Positions 1-10,320 of a DNA stretch of 64,000 nucleotides are shown piece after piece. Made by a program: the position numbers and the translations under genes. Positions within the stretch are counted from its first letter, which is position 1. The number at the start of each line of letters is the position of its first letter. A model generated the notes under the pieces. It worked only from the letters and a program-made list of their open reading frames with translations, made no database searches and was not told where the DNA came from. The stretch is taken from positions 30,843,873 to 30,907,872 of the forward strand of contig NC_134019.1 of NCBI RefSeq assembly GCF_040712315.1, read 5' to 3'. This DNA is from Castanea sativa. Lineage: Eukaryota > Streptophyta > Magnoliopsida > Fagales > Fagaceae.

Positions 1-381
1 CTTGAGTTCCTTTAAGGCTATAGGGATTGCACCAAACCCTTTCCAGGTATATTGATTCTTGGCTCTTCTTGCAAGAACCTAAAAAAATTGAACCATAAAA
101 ACACAAAAGCGGCGTACGAAACTTGCTACATTAGTTAGGTTAAAACAAACCCATTTTTAGTTAATAAAACAAAATTAAACCACTAATCCCAGGTCAAAAT
201 AAACCTTAAAAAAAGGAAGGAAAAAAAAAAAATCCAATTTTGTGAATTCCAACCAAATATTCAGTTAAATAAAAAAATTAAAAGAAAACAATTATATAAT
301 TTCGTCAATAAACAATTAGCAAAATAATTACATAATTAAAAGAGAAGTATTTTATTGCATACAAGTATGTCAGGCACTCAC

Positions 382-872
382 AACTTTAAGCACTTCGAAT
401 GCTTGCAAGTGCAACGTTTTTTACGCTTTGGAGCATCATTGCTTCCATTGATATTAAGCTGTGGCCGTGATCTTGGGGACTCAGAGTTTCTGCATAAAAT
501 ATAGTAAACGAAAATAGTAAGACATCAAAATGACAGAGCAGAACATTTTTTTTAAAATTTTATTCCAAAACCCAACTAGACTATGATAATCCTTCATAGC
601 AAATTTTGCTATGCTAGCAATCATTTCCCACTATGTAAGTCAGAATACCAAATCTAACTGATTCTGAATGAAATTTTGTGATGAATGATACATCTCATCA
701 TCCACAGAATAGATCATGCATATAGAAAAATGCCACATTTCTAACTATTGAGAAGACCCATATACGTTTGCAAAGAGACGAGACGTAAAGGTTAGATGGC
801 GATCCTAATAATTTTTTAAGATGACTTACCATACCTTGCAGTTTGGAGTGAGAGATGGAGAAAAAGAAGCAT
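382..872 (-). pseudogene. Orphan exon(s) of a TSO1/TCX-like CXC-domain protein
   Basis: Seen: on the minus strand a 108-nt exon (489 down to 382) lies between a TGCAG acceptor and a GTGAGT donor. It encodes ESPRSRP, a basic PKRKKR run and CTCKHSKCLKL, which is the start of the first cysteine-rich CXC motif. Known: TSO1/tesmin (CPP) transcription factors continue as YCECFA after this point, and a donor right after KCLKL suits an intron there. Upstream, 872 down to 835 reads MLLFLHLSLQTAR up to an AG|GTATGG donor in compatible phase, so it may be a preceding exon. Missing: the rest of the first CXC motif, the second motif and the linker, none of which I find between 1 and 381. I infer a truncated fragment, or one exon of a gene continuing beyond the left edge. 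The domain call is fairly firm; whether it is functional is unknown. Confidence 0.6.
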
Positions 873-1891
873 ATTCGAAATTTAAGAGAGAATAAAAGAA
901 ATCTTAAAAGAAGTGAGGGCTGGGTTAATAAGAAATGGGGTCGGTGGGAGATTTAATAAGTAATGACTTCTTCTTTTTTTTTGTGAAAAAGTGGTGACTT
1001 TTTATTTGAGTGCTTAGGTACATAATTTTTTTTTTATCCCTTCCAATTTTATGACTCTCTCAATTCAATGGATTCCTATTTTTATGACTCTCTCTATTCA
1101 ATGTATTCCTATTCTATGGCTCTCTATTCAATGTATTCCTATTTCCTAGGGTAAAGTTACTATTTTTTTGGTAAATTTCTAGAGCCACGTATTACCATCC
1201 ATAAAAAAAAGAATCCAAACAATAATTAATAGCCATGTTTTTTTGCATGCGGCATAATTTGTGGTCAACAAGGAGCAAACAAGTTAATAATGACAGTAAA
1301 TGTGCATAGGTTTCGTAAACAAAAAGTTAACATGCATAGAAATGCGCAACTATACGTTGGGCAGTTCAGATTTGAATATGCAACGTTGCATGTATGAGTA
1401 TCCACATGTACAAATCTCTTTTCATTTTACATATTTATAACTTACTCTTTTTTTTTTTTAATACTTATTTTTAAAAAATACGTACACTAATTTGTCTATT
1501 ATACATATTTATTTAAATAAAATATTCATTTCTTTAACACTGTAAAAAGTAACTGTGAGAGTAAGATTAGAAAGAAAATGAAAAAAAGAGATTGAGGAGA
1601 GAGAGAAAAAGAATAAAAAAATTATTTACACTGAATAGTAATTGTGTATATATACAAAGTTATTGTTTATTTACAAGACTATTTTATATATTTAAACATT
1701 TTTATAAAAATTGATATAAAATTTTTGGATTAAAATATAAAAAATTGAACACTTTTTATATTTTAGAAGAATATTTATGCCTTAACAGCGGTAGGCAGTG
1801 ATTATGTAGTACAGCTACGGTTGAGTCTATTTATTATCACGAGCCTTAGGCTTAACCCAAGCTTGTGATTATCGCCGGCTTTCAGGGTGTC
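873..1891. other. Intergenic DNA 5' of UGT copy 1
   Basis: AT-rich DNA with homopolymer runs and no coding signal I can support. It contains the minisatellite annotated separately. The last 25 bases before the UGT start (GATTATCGCCGGC, then GGGTGTCATGG) match the leaders of UGT copies 2 and 4, so the promoter-proximal part is shared among paralogs. Confidence 0.5.
1048..1143. repeat. Minisatellite, about 33 bp x 3
   Basis: Three tandem units beginning TTTATGACTCTCTC and ending ATTCAATGTATTCCTATT. Units 1 and 2 are 33 bp and differ at a few bases; unit 3 is about 30 bp. No open frame runs through it. Confidence 0.8.
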
Positions 1892-2608
1892 ATGGCTAAA
1901 GAAAGTCGTCAACTTCACATATTCTTCTTCCCTCTCATGGCCCATGGCCACCAAATACCAACCATGGACATGGCCAAGCTATTCGCAGAGCGTGGCGTGA
2001 GGGCAACCATTGTCACTACTCCTCGCAACGTGCCTTTTTTCTCCATAATTCGCAGCACCAACAATGTTGATATCCAAATCATCAAGTTCCCTGCTGTAGA
2101 GGCTGGCTTACCAGAAGGATGTGAGAATGTTGATTCACTGGATTTCCCAGACATGGTTCCAGCTTTCACTAAAGCCACTCAAATGCTTTGACAACCGTTC
2201 GAGCAACTAGTACAAGATCTCCAACCTAGTTGCCTTGTTGTCGACATGTTCTTTCCATGGGCAACAGATATTGCTGCTAAATTTGGTATTCCAAGGCTTA
2301 TTTTCCACGGGACCTGTTTTTTCTCTGTGTGCAAACCATAGTGTGGGACTATATGAACCTTTACAAGAAAGTTTCATCTGATTCTGAACCGTTTGTCATT
2401 CCTAATTTTCCGGGGGAGATCAAGTTTACAAGGATGCAACTTCCTGACTTTACTCGCCAAGAAGTTGAAACCGACTTTTCCAAGCTGTTTAAAGAAGTTA
2501 TGGAATCAGAGTTGAGGAGCTATGGTGTGGTTGTTAACAGCTTCTATGAGCCTGTGCCGGCTTATGCAGAGCATTACAAGAAGACTATGGGAAGAAAGGC
2601 ATGGCATA

Positions 2609-3590
2609 AGGGAGGTAGCCAAGAATTTTTGCTTGAGGAGGCCAACATAAAACTATCATTTTGATTTAACGAAAAACTCAAAGTACAGTATATTTATAAC
2701 ACAAGCTTGTTGATAGAATTTTTTTGTTGGTGTAATTCTATAGCACTCAAAAATCAAAATACTAACAAGTTAATCGACCAATTAAGCATCTTAAGTCTTT
2801 TTTTTTCTTGAGTTTCTCCTATTTTTTTGAAAATCCATAAGTCCATAACATTCATAGAAATCAAATATAAGTATACAACAAAACTGCAGAAGAAGAAGAA
2901 GAAGAAAAAAGGAAAAAAGTTGGTATTTCTCAATATTTGCTTAGCTTTAAATAAGAAAACTCTTTATCAAGGAAGTAGGAGAAACTAATGAAAATGTGAT
3001 TACATGAGAGCATCCTATGGAAGAATTAATGTAGAGAAACTAAAGAGAGAATGCCAAGTGATGAGGAGAGTCTTTTGTGGAATTGTAAAGTGGAAGGAGA
3101 TATTGTAATAGTTTTGAGAAAGTGTAAAACTTAAGTACAATGTCCTAAATTTAATACATTACGTTCTTCAATTAAATTCAAGCACATATTTAACATGTCT
3201 AATAAAATACAAACAATAATATTATTTTTAAGGACACTGAAATTCAATACATATGAGTTTAATCAAGTAATCTAAAGTACTACTTCTCAGTATTATCCTT
3301 TCACAAAAATTGAATAACTAAAAACTAGAAAAATATGGACGTGGCTATCATGCTTTAGAGAAGAACGGGAAAGACAAGAGGAGTTAATTTTTACCATTGC
3401 ACAGTTGGGATTTGGGGTGGGGAGAATTTTATGAGTGATGTGTTGGAGGGGTGGCCAATCTTTTAATCTTGTGGGGGCCAGCTCTTAACTCAAAATGATT
3501 GTAGACTAATTTTACTTATAATTAGAGAGGTTTTAAAAAAAATTGGAGGGGCTATGGCCTCCCCAATGCATAAGGTGGCTCCGCCCCTGT
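2609..3590. mobile_element. Non-autonomous hAT-like element inside the UGT copy 1 exon
   Basis: The 8-bp ATGGCATA occurs at both borders (2601-2608 and 3591-3598), as expected of a hAT target duplication. The left end AGGGAGGTAGCCA and the reverse complement of the right end, ACAGGGGCGGAGCCA, form a degenerate terminal inverted repeat. The interior is AT-rich with no transposase. The left end (AAGAATTTTTGCTTGAGGAG) resembles the elements at 26304 and 29178, so this is a local family. The intact paralog at 24046 supplies the empty site. Confidence 0.75.
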
Positions 3591-3656
3591 ATGGCATATA
3601 GGTCCAGTTTCACTATGCAACAAGGAAGCTGAAGATAAAGCCAAGAGGGGAAAGGA

Positions 3657-3938
3657 TGTTAGACTTATGGTTAAGTGATTAAATTCACCATTTCCTAGTA
3701 GCTTAAGCTTTTGGGACAATCGGTAATTTAACATGGTATCAGAGCAGGAGATCCTGAGTTCGATCCCTAGTTTTACTCTACCTCCTATTTAAAAAATTAA
3801 ATTCCCACTTGTTGGGCCCCCACTTATAAAGGGAAAGTTTAGGCCCACAAGTGAGGGGGAGTGTTAGACTTATGGTTAAGTGATTAAATTCACCATTTCC
3901 TAGTAGTTTAAGCTTTTGGGACAATCGGTAATTTAACA
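3657..3938. mobile_element. Complete 282-bp TRIM (miniature LTR retrotransposon)
   Basis: Two 77-bp direct terminal repeats (3657-3733 and 3862-3938) begin TGTTAGAC and end TTTAACA, and differ at one base by my reading. Directly after the first is TGGTATCAGAGCAGG, which matches the primer-binding site for initiator tRNA-Met. Before the second is the purine tract GTGAGGGGGAG. A perfect 5-bp target duplication AAGGA (3652-3656, 3939-3943) flanks it. There is no coding capacity in the 128-bp interior. Removing the element and one AAGGA restores the UGT reading frame exactly. Known: TRIM and SMART elements have this structure and are moved in trans. This one is at the small end. Confidence 0.92.
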
Positions 3939-4598
3939 AAGGAAGTGTCCATTGATGAACATGAATGTTTAAAGTGGCTTGCTACAAGGAAACCAAATTC
4001 GGTTGTTTACGTTTGTTTTGGGAGTATAGCAAACTTTAGTGATTCTCAGCTCATGGACATTGCAATGGGTCTGGAGGCATCTAGACAACAATTCATTTGG
4101 GTTGTGAGGAAAGGCGAAAATGAGAAAGCAAAAGAAGAAGATTGGTTACCTAAAGGATTTGAGAAAAGAATGGAAAGTAAGGGACTGATTGTAAGAGGTT
4201 GGACACCCCAAATGTTGATTCTTGATCATGAAGCAGTTGGAGGATTTGTGACTCATTGTGGGTGGAACTCAATCTTGGAAGGAGTGAGTGCAGGGGTACC
4301 CATGGTCACATGGCCTATGGGTGCTAAGCAATTTTACAATAAGAAGTTAGTGACTCATGTACTTAAAATTGGGGTTGATGTTTGTGCTCACCAATGGACA
4401 AGTATGGTGGGAGGTGGTATCAAGAGGGAAGCACTAAAGAAGGCAACGAGGCGAATTATGGTTCGTGAAGAAGCAGAGGAAATGAGAGGCAAAGCCAAGG
4501 TATTTGGGAAGATGGCAAGGAGGGCGGTTGAAGAAGGAGGATCATCCTACTCTGATTTGAATGCTTTAATTGAAGAATTAAGTTTGCATTGCCCTTGA

Positions 4599-5761
4599 GT
4601 CCTTGACCTTCGATCCAAGAAATTTCCAATGTGGTTCTTTCATCATTAAAACATAAAAGGGGATTTATCTTTGTTGGTGTGTGAGAGTTTTACTCGCTTA
4701 ATTATTCTTCAATAGTTGTAGGATGTGGTTCTAAGAAATTGGGTTCATTAGTCCAATTAGAAGTTATAATATCAACGCTATAAGTTGGATATATGTGTCC
4801 ACTTATCTACTCTTTTTTAAGTTTCAACTTTTAGAGTCTTTGCATGGGATTAGGCAAATTTAAGCTAAATTTAACTTAAAAATTTACATTTCCATTTGCA
4901 GACTAGTCCATTTTTTACTTTTGCCAACACCAAATGTTATTACATTACAAATTGATTTGATATCAATCACACAAAAAGTTACATATTTATTTATTAGATG
5001 TTGATGTGACACTAATTGTATTCATTATTACCTTCGTTTTGTGTGGTGAAAACGCTATCAATTTTATTTTAATCTAGATGATGGTTGTGTCGTGCTAGCT
5101 AAACTCAAATAAAATCAGCCTAATAAAAACTTTCAAATTGGACGGTATATATTTGGGTTAGATTACGTTCTTAATACAATTCCTACAAGAAGAGGCATTG
5201 CCAATCCAAGGAAAAAAATCCATGCAAGTAATAATACTGTTTAACGTATAACTTTTCGATCCCATTGGGTTTCATACGCGTGACAAGTATTACTCCAGTC
5301 CCGGCCAGTTGCATCCAGTCAATTATGATCAACAAGTTAGAGATAAACTAGAGTTTGTGGATAGTGTTGGGTGCAAGTTTTTAATTATGCCGCTAGGAGG
5401 AGAATTTAGTGTTTTGCTTTGCGTAGAGAGGTTACGTGTATGCAAAATATTAGATATGAACTAGAATTCTAGGAAATATTTGTATTGATAAGAACAGAGC
5501 AACTATTTCATTGTAATTTTATTCAGTGTTCTTTCATTTTGTTTACATACCTTTACATCTATTTATAGATGTATTAAGTTGGCTAGAGTACTGCACAACT
5601 TACTTCTAGAGTTTGATCAGTGGAAATTACTCCTTAAATGGCACCTAGCATGAGAGGTACTGTCTATATGCATGTTCCTTCAATTTCATTTTGCTGCCCT
5701 TAATTCTTCACTGGCTAGATTGTTGACACCCAGAGTTTGTTTGGGATCAGCTTATTGCAAT
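4599..5761. other. 3' flank of UGT copy 1 and start of the duplicated UGT-upstream block
   Basis: The first 300 bp resemble the 3' flanks of the other UGT copies (TTTTACTCGCTTA, TTCTTCAATA, TTGTAGGA). From about 5075 (TAGATGATGGTTGTGTC) the sequence is homologous to 45912 onward, upstream of UGT copy 4. A stretch near 5279-5360 (GTGACAAGTATTACTC, then CAGTCAATTATGA) repeats the motif set found just upstream of copies 2 and 4. I see no gene in it. Confidence 0.5.
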
Positions 5762-6507
5762 AAATTGAATAACTTCTTGCATAAAATGATAATTAGCAAT
5801 ATACAAAGCTTATATAGGTCCAGCCTAACACGCATAGACCTCTCTGTAGGGACTATAACAGACACCAAATAATGCGGAGCTAACTAACTGATTATCAACG
5901 CTCCAATTAACTCTGGCTCCAAAATATCTAACTAATCTTTGATTCCAAAATATCTAACTGGCTCTAGAAATGGTGTCACTTGGCTTCAGTCTCAATTCTT
6001 TGCTTGATGAAATGCTATCATCTAAATAAGTAATTGCTCGTGTCATGGCTTGCTTCTTATCTCTCCCATGTGTGTCATTAGCTTGATAAGAAATGATAAC
6101 GTTTCTATTATCGTCAACATCACCCCCTCAAACGAATGGGGGAAGAAGCAGCCATGATTTTGTGAACAATGGAAGAAAATAAGGAAGTAGTCAGAGGCTT
6201 AGTGAAGACATCAGCTAGATTGTCTAAAGAGGTATTGTAAAACAATACCTCTAAAATGAAATAATAAAATAGCAAACCAGAAGTCACCATAGCCAAAAAT
6301 ATAGGTATTGTAAAAATATCATGACATTTTGTTGTGTTCCTAGACTTCTTTTTTGGTTTAATCAATTTATTGAGCCAAAATTCATTGTTTTATGCACAGT
6401 TTTTTTGGGTTGACTTTTTTTAACACATTGTTTAAAGTTAAAAAAAAAATAAAAAATTTTACACAAAAAAAATAAAATGACGAATAAGCACTTTCTCCCT
6501 TTATGTT
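5762..6507 (-). mobile_element. Copia-type retrotransposon 3'-end fragment (first copy)
   Basis: On the minus strand the stretch 6219 to 6120 encodes LADVFTKPLTTSLFSSI, the conserved C-terminal end of copia RNase H (the LADxFTK motif). After it comes a TGTTGACGATAATAG stretch that looks like the start of a 3' LTR, running down to about 5762. The part upstream of the motif (6220-6507) is not normal pol, so this is a truncated or chimaeric remnant. The same composite, with the same two breakpoints, recurs at 40886..41603 on the same strand. Confidence 0.65.
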
Positions 6508-6774
6508 GAATAAGCAATGTGTTAAAATCTACCTTTGTGTGTCAACCCAACACGACTCACTTATTAAGCACGTCAAGTTGGTCATGTCGTATCTACTTGC
6601 TTTATTACCAGGTTGTGTTAGGCTTGAAGAAACATGACCCAATTATTAAATGGGCCATATTAAGGTTGAGTCATTTAGCCAGATACTCATATCTTGATAC
6701 GATACAAATACGACACACCAACATAAATTGACACGGTAGATCCATAAGTGTTAGCGTGACAAGCATTACTCTAG
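6508..6774. other. UGT-upstream duplicated block (left part)
   Basis: Homologous to 46864-46974 plus 47647-47775 upstream of UGT copy 4: GAGCACGTCAAGTTGG in one and AAGCACGTCAAGTTGG here, GTTGTGTTAGGCTTGAAGAA, ACATAAATTGACACGGTAGA. No MULE is present here, so this is the paralogous empty site for the insertion at 46975. Confidence 0.6.
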
Positions 6775-7479
6775 TGTGGCGTTTGGTACGGGAGAATTCA
6801 CATTACTCTTGGCATCCAGATTCTTAGGAATCACATTCCTAGAAATTCACATTTCTAGGAATTCACATTCCTAAGAATGTAGCTATTCCTATGTTTGGTT
6901 TTACTGGAAATCTCTTAAGATTCCTAGAAATGTAAGATGATAATGTTTGGTTTATTCCTAAGAATCTTAAATGAATTATTTATTTTTTCCATTCTATCCT
7001 TAGATTTTAATGTTAACTACCAAGTCTTTAAAAAAAAAATTTCCTCTAAATAAATAATGAAAAACCAAATATAAACTATTAATTATGACAAATTCATTAA
7101 AATTATAGTCTAATATTTCAAAATGACAAGTACAATACAAAAATAACTATTTAAATTCTCAAATGTTTTTATTCTTCATAATAATTTTTAAAAGAGTTTA
7201 ATTCATAATAATTTGCTTTATATTTTATCCTAAATACTTAAATGATAAGGAAAAAATGTTAAAATTGTTAATTTATAAAAAAAATATAATTTCCTTTAAA
7301 CTTGGGAATCTAGATTCCCACATGTTTTAAAGGAAATCAACATTCCTACTGAGAGGGGTTTAAGGGGGGGAATCCAGATTTCCTTAGCATCTGATTCTCT
7401 AGCTTGATTTGCAACAAAATATGGAAATTTTTAAATATTCTTGAGAATCCTAAAATATTACCCCGTACCAATCGCCATA
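6775..7479. mobile_element. MITE with GGCGTTTGGTACGG-type ends
   Basis: The left end TGTGGCGTTTGGTACGGG mirrors the right end (reverse complement TATGGCGATTGGTACGGGG). A 3-bp TAG flanks both sides. The interior is AT-rich with short internal palindromes (AATCTAGATTCCCA) and no ORF. The paralogous site at 47771-47780 reads straight from CTCTAG to TTGTGTCC, which confirms the insertion. Confidence 0.7.
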
Positions 7480-7652
7480 TAGTTGTGTCCAGTAAATTAT
7501 GACCAGCAATGGACAAATAAGTTTGTGGATGTGAGTGTCCAAGAATAATGTGTGGGCACTGAGAAATAATAATCATTCATAATTAATGTGTTCCTTTCAG
7601 CACCATACAAAAAAAATCTTGTGGACTACATACACATTTTCATGTTCATTTC
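7480..7652. promoter_or_regulatory. Distal 5' flank of UGT copy 2, separated by the Tat insertion
   Basis: The sequence from CAGTAAATTATGACC to TTTTCATGTTC matches 48368-48534, which lies directly upstream of UGT copy 4. In copy 4 it continues into the proximal leader; here the leader resumes 10.4 kb away at 18087. It probably held upstream promoter sequence for copy 2 before the insertion. Confidence 0.6.
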
Positions 7653-8336
7653 TGATGAGGATAATTGTACAAGTTACTAATACCTTAAGGTAGCTGACGG
7701 GAGTAGCAGGCCTGTCAGCTCTAATCACTAAACCATCCCCTTTCGACGTCTGCGGCTCCGCCTCATATCTGACGGCATTGGGCTGAAGGAAGAAAAGCTG
7801 ACGGAGTCAAGGCTGAAGGTCTTAAGCTGACGACCTTCCCGGAGACATACGTAAGCTGACGGCCTTCCCGGAGACATACGTAGGCTGACGACTTTAGGAA
7901 GTAAAAGCTGAAAGGGATAAGCCAGCCTTCATCCATAACTTATCCTGTCCTTCACGTACGCGCATATAAGGAAAGTTCTTGCATTACACGTTTGGCCTTA
8001 GTCAAGAAGATTCCTATAAGGAAAAAGGCTCTAGGTGATACGTAAAATCCATAAATTACTCTCCTAGAAGGAAAGTACTTCCTCACCAAGGCGCTTATTT
8101 CGGATCCACACTACTATATATACCCCAAAACCTTCATAAGCCACGGTACGTATAATTTACTTCAGCTCTAGCACTTTAGGGTTGTGAAGAAGAAAAGAAG
8201 TTCTAACTTGACCTTCGGAGGGTTTTTGGCCAGCACCACACCGGTGCCCTTTGTTGGTCTTGTCTGTTGTTGTGCAGGTGTTGTTTCGAGTAAAGTGAAG
8301 ACCACGTGACAACTGGTTGATTTTTCTTCATCATCA
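7653..8336 (+). repeat. 5' LTR of the Tat element
   Basis: 684 bp, starting TGATGAGGATAATTG and ending TTCTTCATCATCA. It contains a short internal repeat near 7835-7890 (CTGACGRCCTTCCCGGAGAC twice) and a TATATATA box near 8113 followed by the probable transcript start. Confidence 0.93.
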
Positions 8337-8355
8337 GTTGGCGCCGTTTGTGGGA
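8337..8355 (+). promoter_or_regulatory. Primer-binding site of the Tat element
   Basis: GTTGGCGCCGTTTGTGGGA directly follows the 5' LTR. The TGGCGCC core is usual for the primer site of plant Ty3 Tat/Athila-type elements. I cannot name the tRNA with certainty. Confidence 0.7.
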
Positions 8356-8415
8356 AACTCAACATCAGCACTCGAGAGTAATCAGCCTTTGCTCTACCCC
8401 TAAGACAAAAGTTGC

Positions 8416-9780
8416 ATGGTACTCACTCGATCGATGGTAACAACTAACAATCAAGGTGACGAACCACACACCACCGCCTTGGAAAGGCAAGTCCAAACGC
8501 TTGCGGCGGCGGTTGAGCGCTTGACCAAATAGAATCATGATCTGGAGGAGCAACTACGACAGAGAAATACGCACCCTAGCGCACCAGAGGAAGACCAGAA
8601 AGGTGCAAGCGTGGATGGGAGAAGTCCGGAAGGGCCAGAAGGTAGCAACGCTCCGAGTAGACCAGAACGGCAAGACACTAACCGGCCATCCATCTTGGAC
8701 ACCCTACCACCACACGTAGTAGCTGAGATGCAGGAGATGAAGGAACGGATGGATGTGATGATGAACTCCCTTAGAGGTCGAATCTCCAGCGACTTGGATG
8801 ACCTAGTCCAGGAACTGATTCACCTTTCACAGCGCTCGTAAGTTCATGTCCCCTTCCCCCAAAATTTTGTATGCCTCAGGTGGAGAATTACGACGGATCC
8901 AAGGACCCATTGGATCACTTGGAATCCTTCAAAACCCTAATGCATCTTCAGGGTGCACCGAATGAGATCATGTGTAGGGTTTTTCCCACCACGTTGAAAG
9001 GTCCTGCGAGGGACTGGCACAGTAGATTGACGCCTAATTCTATCGGCATTTTCAAGGAATTAGGCGCGCAATTCGTATCACACTTTATCGGGAGTCACCG
9101 GCACAAGAAGTCTACCGCGTGTCTGATGAACATTAGATAACGAGAAGACGAGACTCTAAGATCATACATAGCTCGCTTTAACCAGTAGGCCCTCTTAATA
9201 GATGAGGAAAATGACAAGATATTTGTAGCAGCATTCACAAACGGGCTGCAGAAGGGTAAGTTCCTGTTTTCTCTGTATAAGAATGACCCAAAGACTATGT
9301 TCGAAGTATTTTACAGGGCAACCAAGTACATGAACGCGGAAGATGTGTTACTAGCCAGAGAAGAAAATCCTAGAAAAAGGGGAAAATAGGAAGACGCACG
9401 CTCGGATAAGGGGCAAAAGAAGGCTAGAACTGAAGAACGATGGGATGATTGATGCCATAAACCACCCGCAGGGAGATTCACAAGCTTCACTCCCCTAAAC
9501 GCTCCTATCGACCAGGTACTAATGTAGATTAAAGATGAAGGAGCTTTGACTTTTCCTGGCAAGCTGAAGGGAGATCCCAACAGGAGGCCAATGGACAAAT
9601 ACTGGCGTTTTCATCAAGATCATGGCCATGACACCGCTGATTTCTACGACTTGAAGAAGCAAATAGAAGCTCTTATTAGAAGAGGAAGGCTACAGAGGTT
9701 CATCAGCAAGGAGAGGGTAGACCCGCCACAAAATCAAGCTCCTCGACGAGACAACGATCGCCCCAGGCAACCCATAGGAG
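8416..9780 (+). pseudogene. Tat gag, degenerate
   Basis: The start MVLTRSMVTTN at 8416 leads into a coiled-coil N-terminal segment. The capsid-like domain follows (YDGSKDPLDHLESF, GPARDWHSRL, ACLMNIR, FNQ, YRATKYMNAEDVLLAREE) at 8885-9360. The nucleocapsid-like motif near 9594 reads KYWRFHQDHGHDTADFYDLK, and both cysteines expected around HxDHGH are replaced (Trp and Phe). In-frame stops include TAG at 8530, TAA near 9137 and TAG near 9188, mostly where CAG, CAA or CGA are expected. Not functional. Confidence 0.85.
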
Positions 9781-10320
9781 ATATAAGGATGATTGTAGGG
9801 GGCACCATGACCACCGGGTCATCAAAGAAAGCCCGAAAGACATACCTCAGAACGATTCAGAACATCCAGATGACAAGTTCCACACCTAAGATGTCGCGGA
9901 TTGACAATCCCCCCATTGGATTCTCAGAAGAAGACGCACGGCGTCTTCACCATCCCCATGATGACGCGCTGGTCTTCACCATACAGGCAGGAGACTATAA
10001 CATACACCGAGTCCTCATCGACAATGGTAGTTCAGCAGAAATCCTTTACTACCCCGCTTTCCAACAGATGGGGATTGAAAGGGAACGACTAGTTCCGACT
10101 AACGCCCCGCTCCTCGGCTTTGGAGGAGCGAGGGTATTTCCACTTGGCGTCGTCACTTTGGCATTAACCATTGGAGACTACCCACAGCGGATCACTAGGA
10201 ATGTAGCATTCCTTGTAGTCGATTGCTCGTCAGCCTACAATGCCATCATAGGTCGTCCAACCCTCAACATACCATTTGATGATAAAATTCCCTACTGATT
10301 GTGGAGTAGGAGAATTGAGA
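9781..10320 (+). pseudogene. Tat aspartic protease region
   Basis: Contains VLIDNGSSAEILYYPAF near 10012, the plant Ty3 protease active-site motif (DNGSS), followed by FGGARVFPLG and FLVVDCSSAYNAIIGRPTL. Directly after RPTLN a short deletion shifts the frame into IPFDDKIPY and a stop. The alternative frame continues as MMIKFPTDCGVGELRGDQ. It belongs to the same broken gag-pol polyprotein. Confidence 0.8.

Larger units (their letters stand above)
1892..4598 (+). pseudogene. UGT copy 1: UGT73-type glycosyltransferase, interrupted by two transposons
   Basis: The start ATG at 1892 gives the family N-terminus (HIFFFPLMAHGHQIPTMDMA, with the catalytic GH histidine). Lesions compared with the intact paralog at 24046: a TGA at 2189 where CAA (Gln) is expected; a 2-nt deletion and nearby 1-nt insertion around 2320-2360; a 982-bp hAT-like insertion after the conserved RKAWH segment; and a 282-bp TRIM insertion 66 bp further on. 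With both insertions removed the frame rejoins at [14 protein letters not shown] and runs to TGA at 4598. The C-terminal part 3944..4598 is open and carries the PSPG box (WTPQ to THCGWNS to AKQ). The usual acidic residue before the last Gln of that box is Lys here. The 5' leader resembles those of copies 2 and 4. This copy cannot make a full enzyme; the open 3' part could at most give a C-terminal sugar-donor domain. Confidence 0.9.

Noticed and set aside
1..80. Possible minus-strand exon at the left edge (TTTTTTTAG acceptor followed by an open frame)
   Set aside because: None of its frames gives the YCECFA sequence expected after the CXC exon, and the phase does not fit. Too short to support alone.
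9311..9598. Minus-strand open frames overlapping gag-pol (also 11191-11379 and 11542-11820)
   Set aside because: Shadows of the sense retrotransposon coding region. Only the antisense gene at 14649-16975 has splice and domain support.
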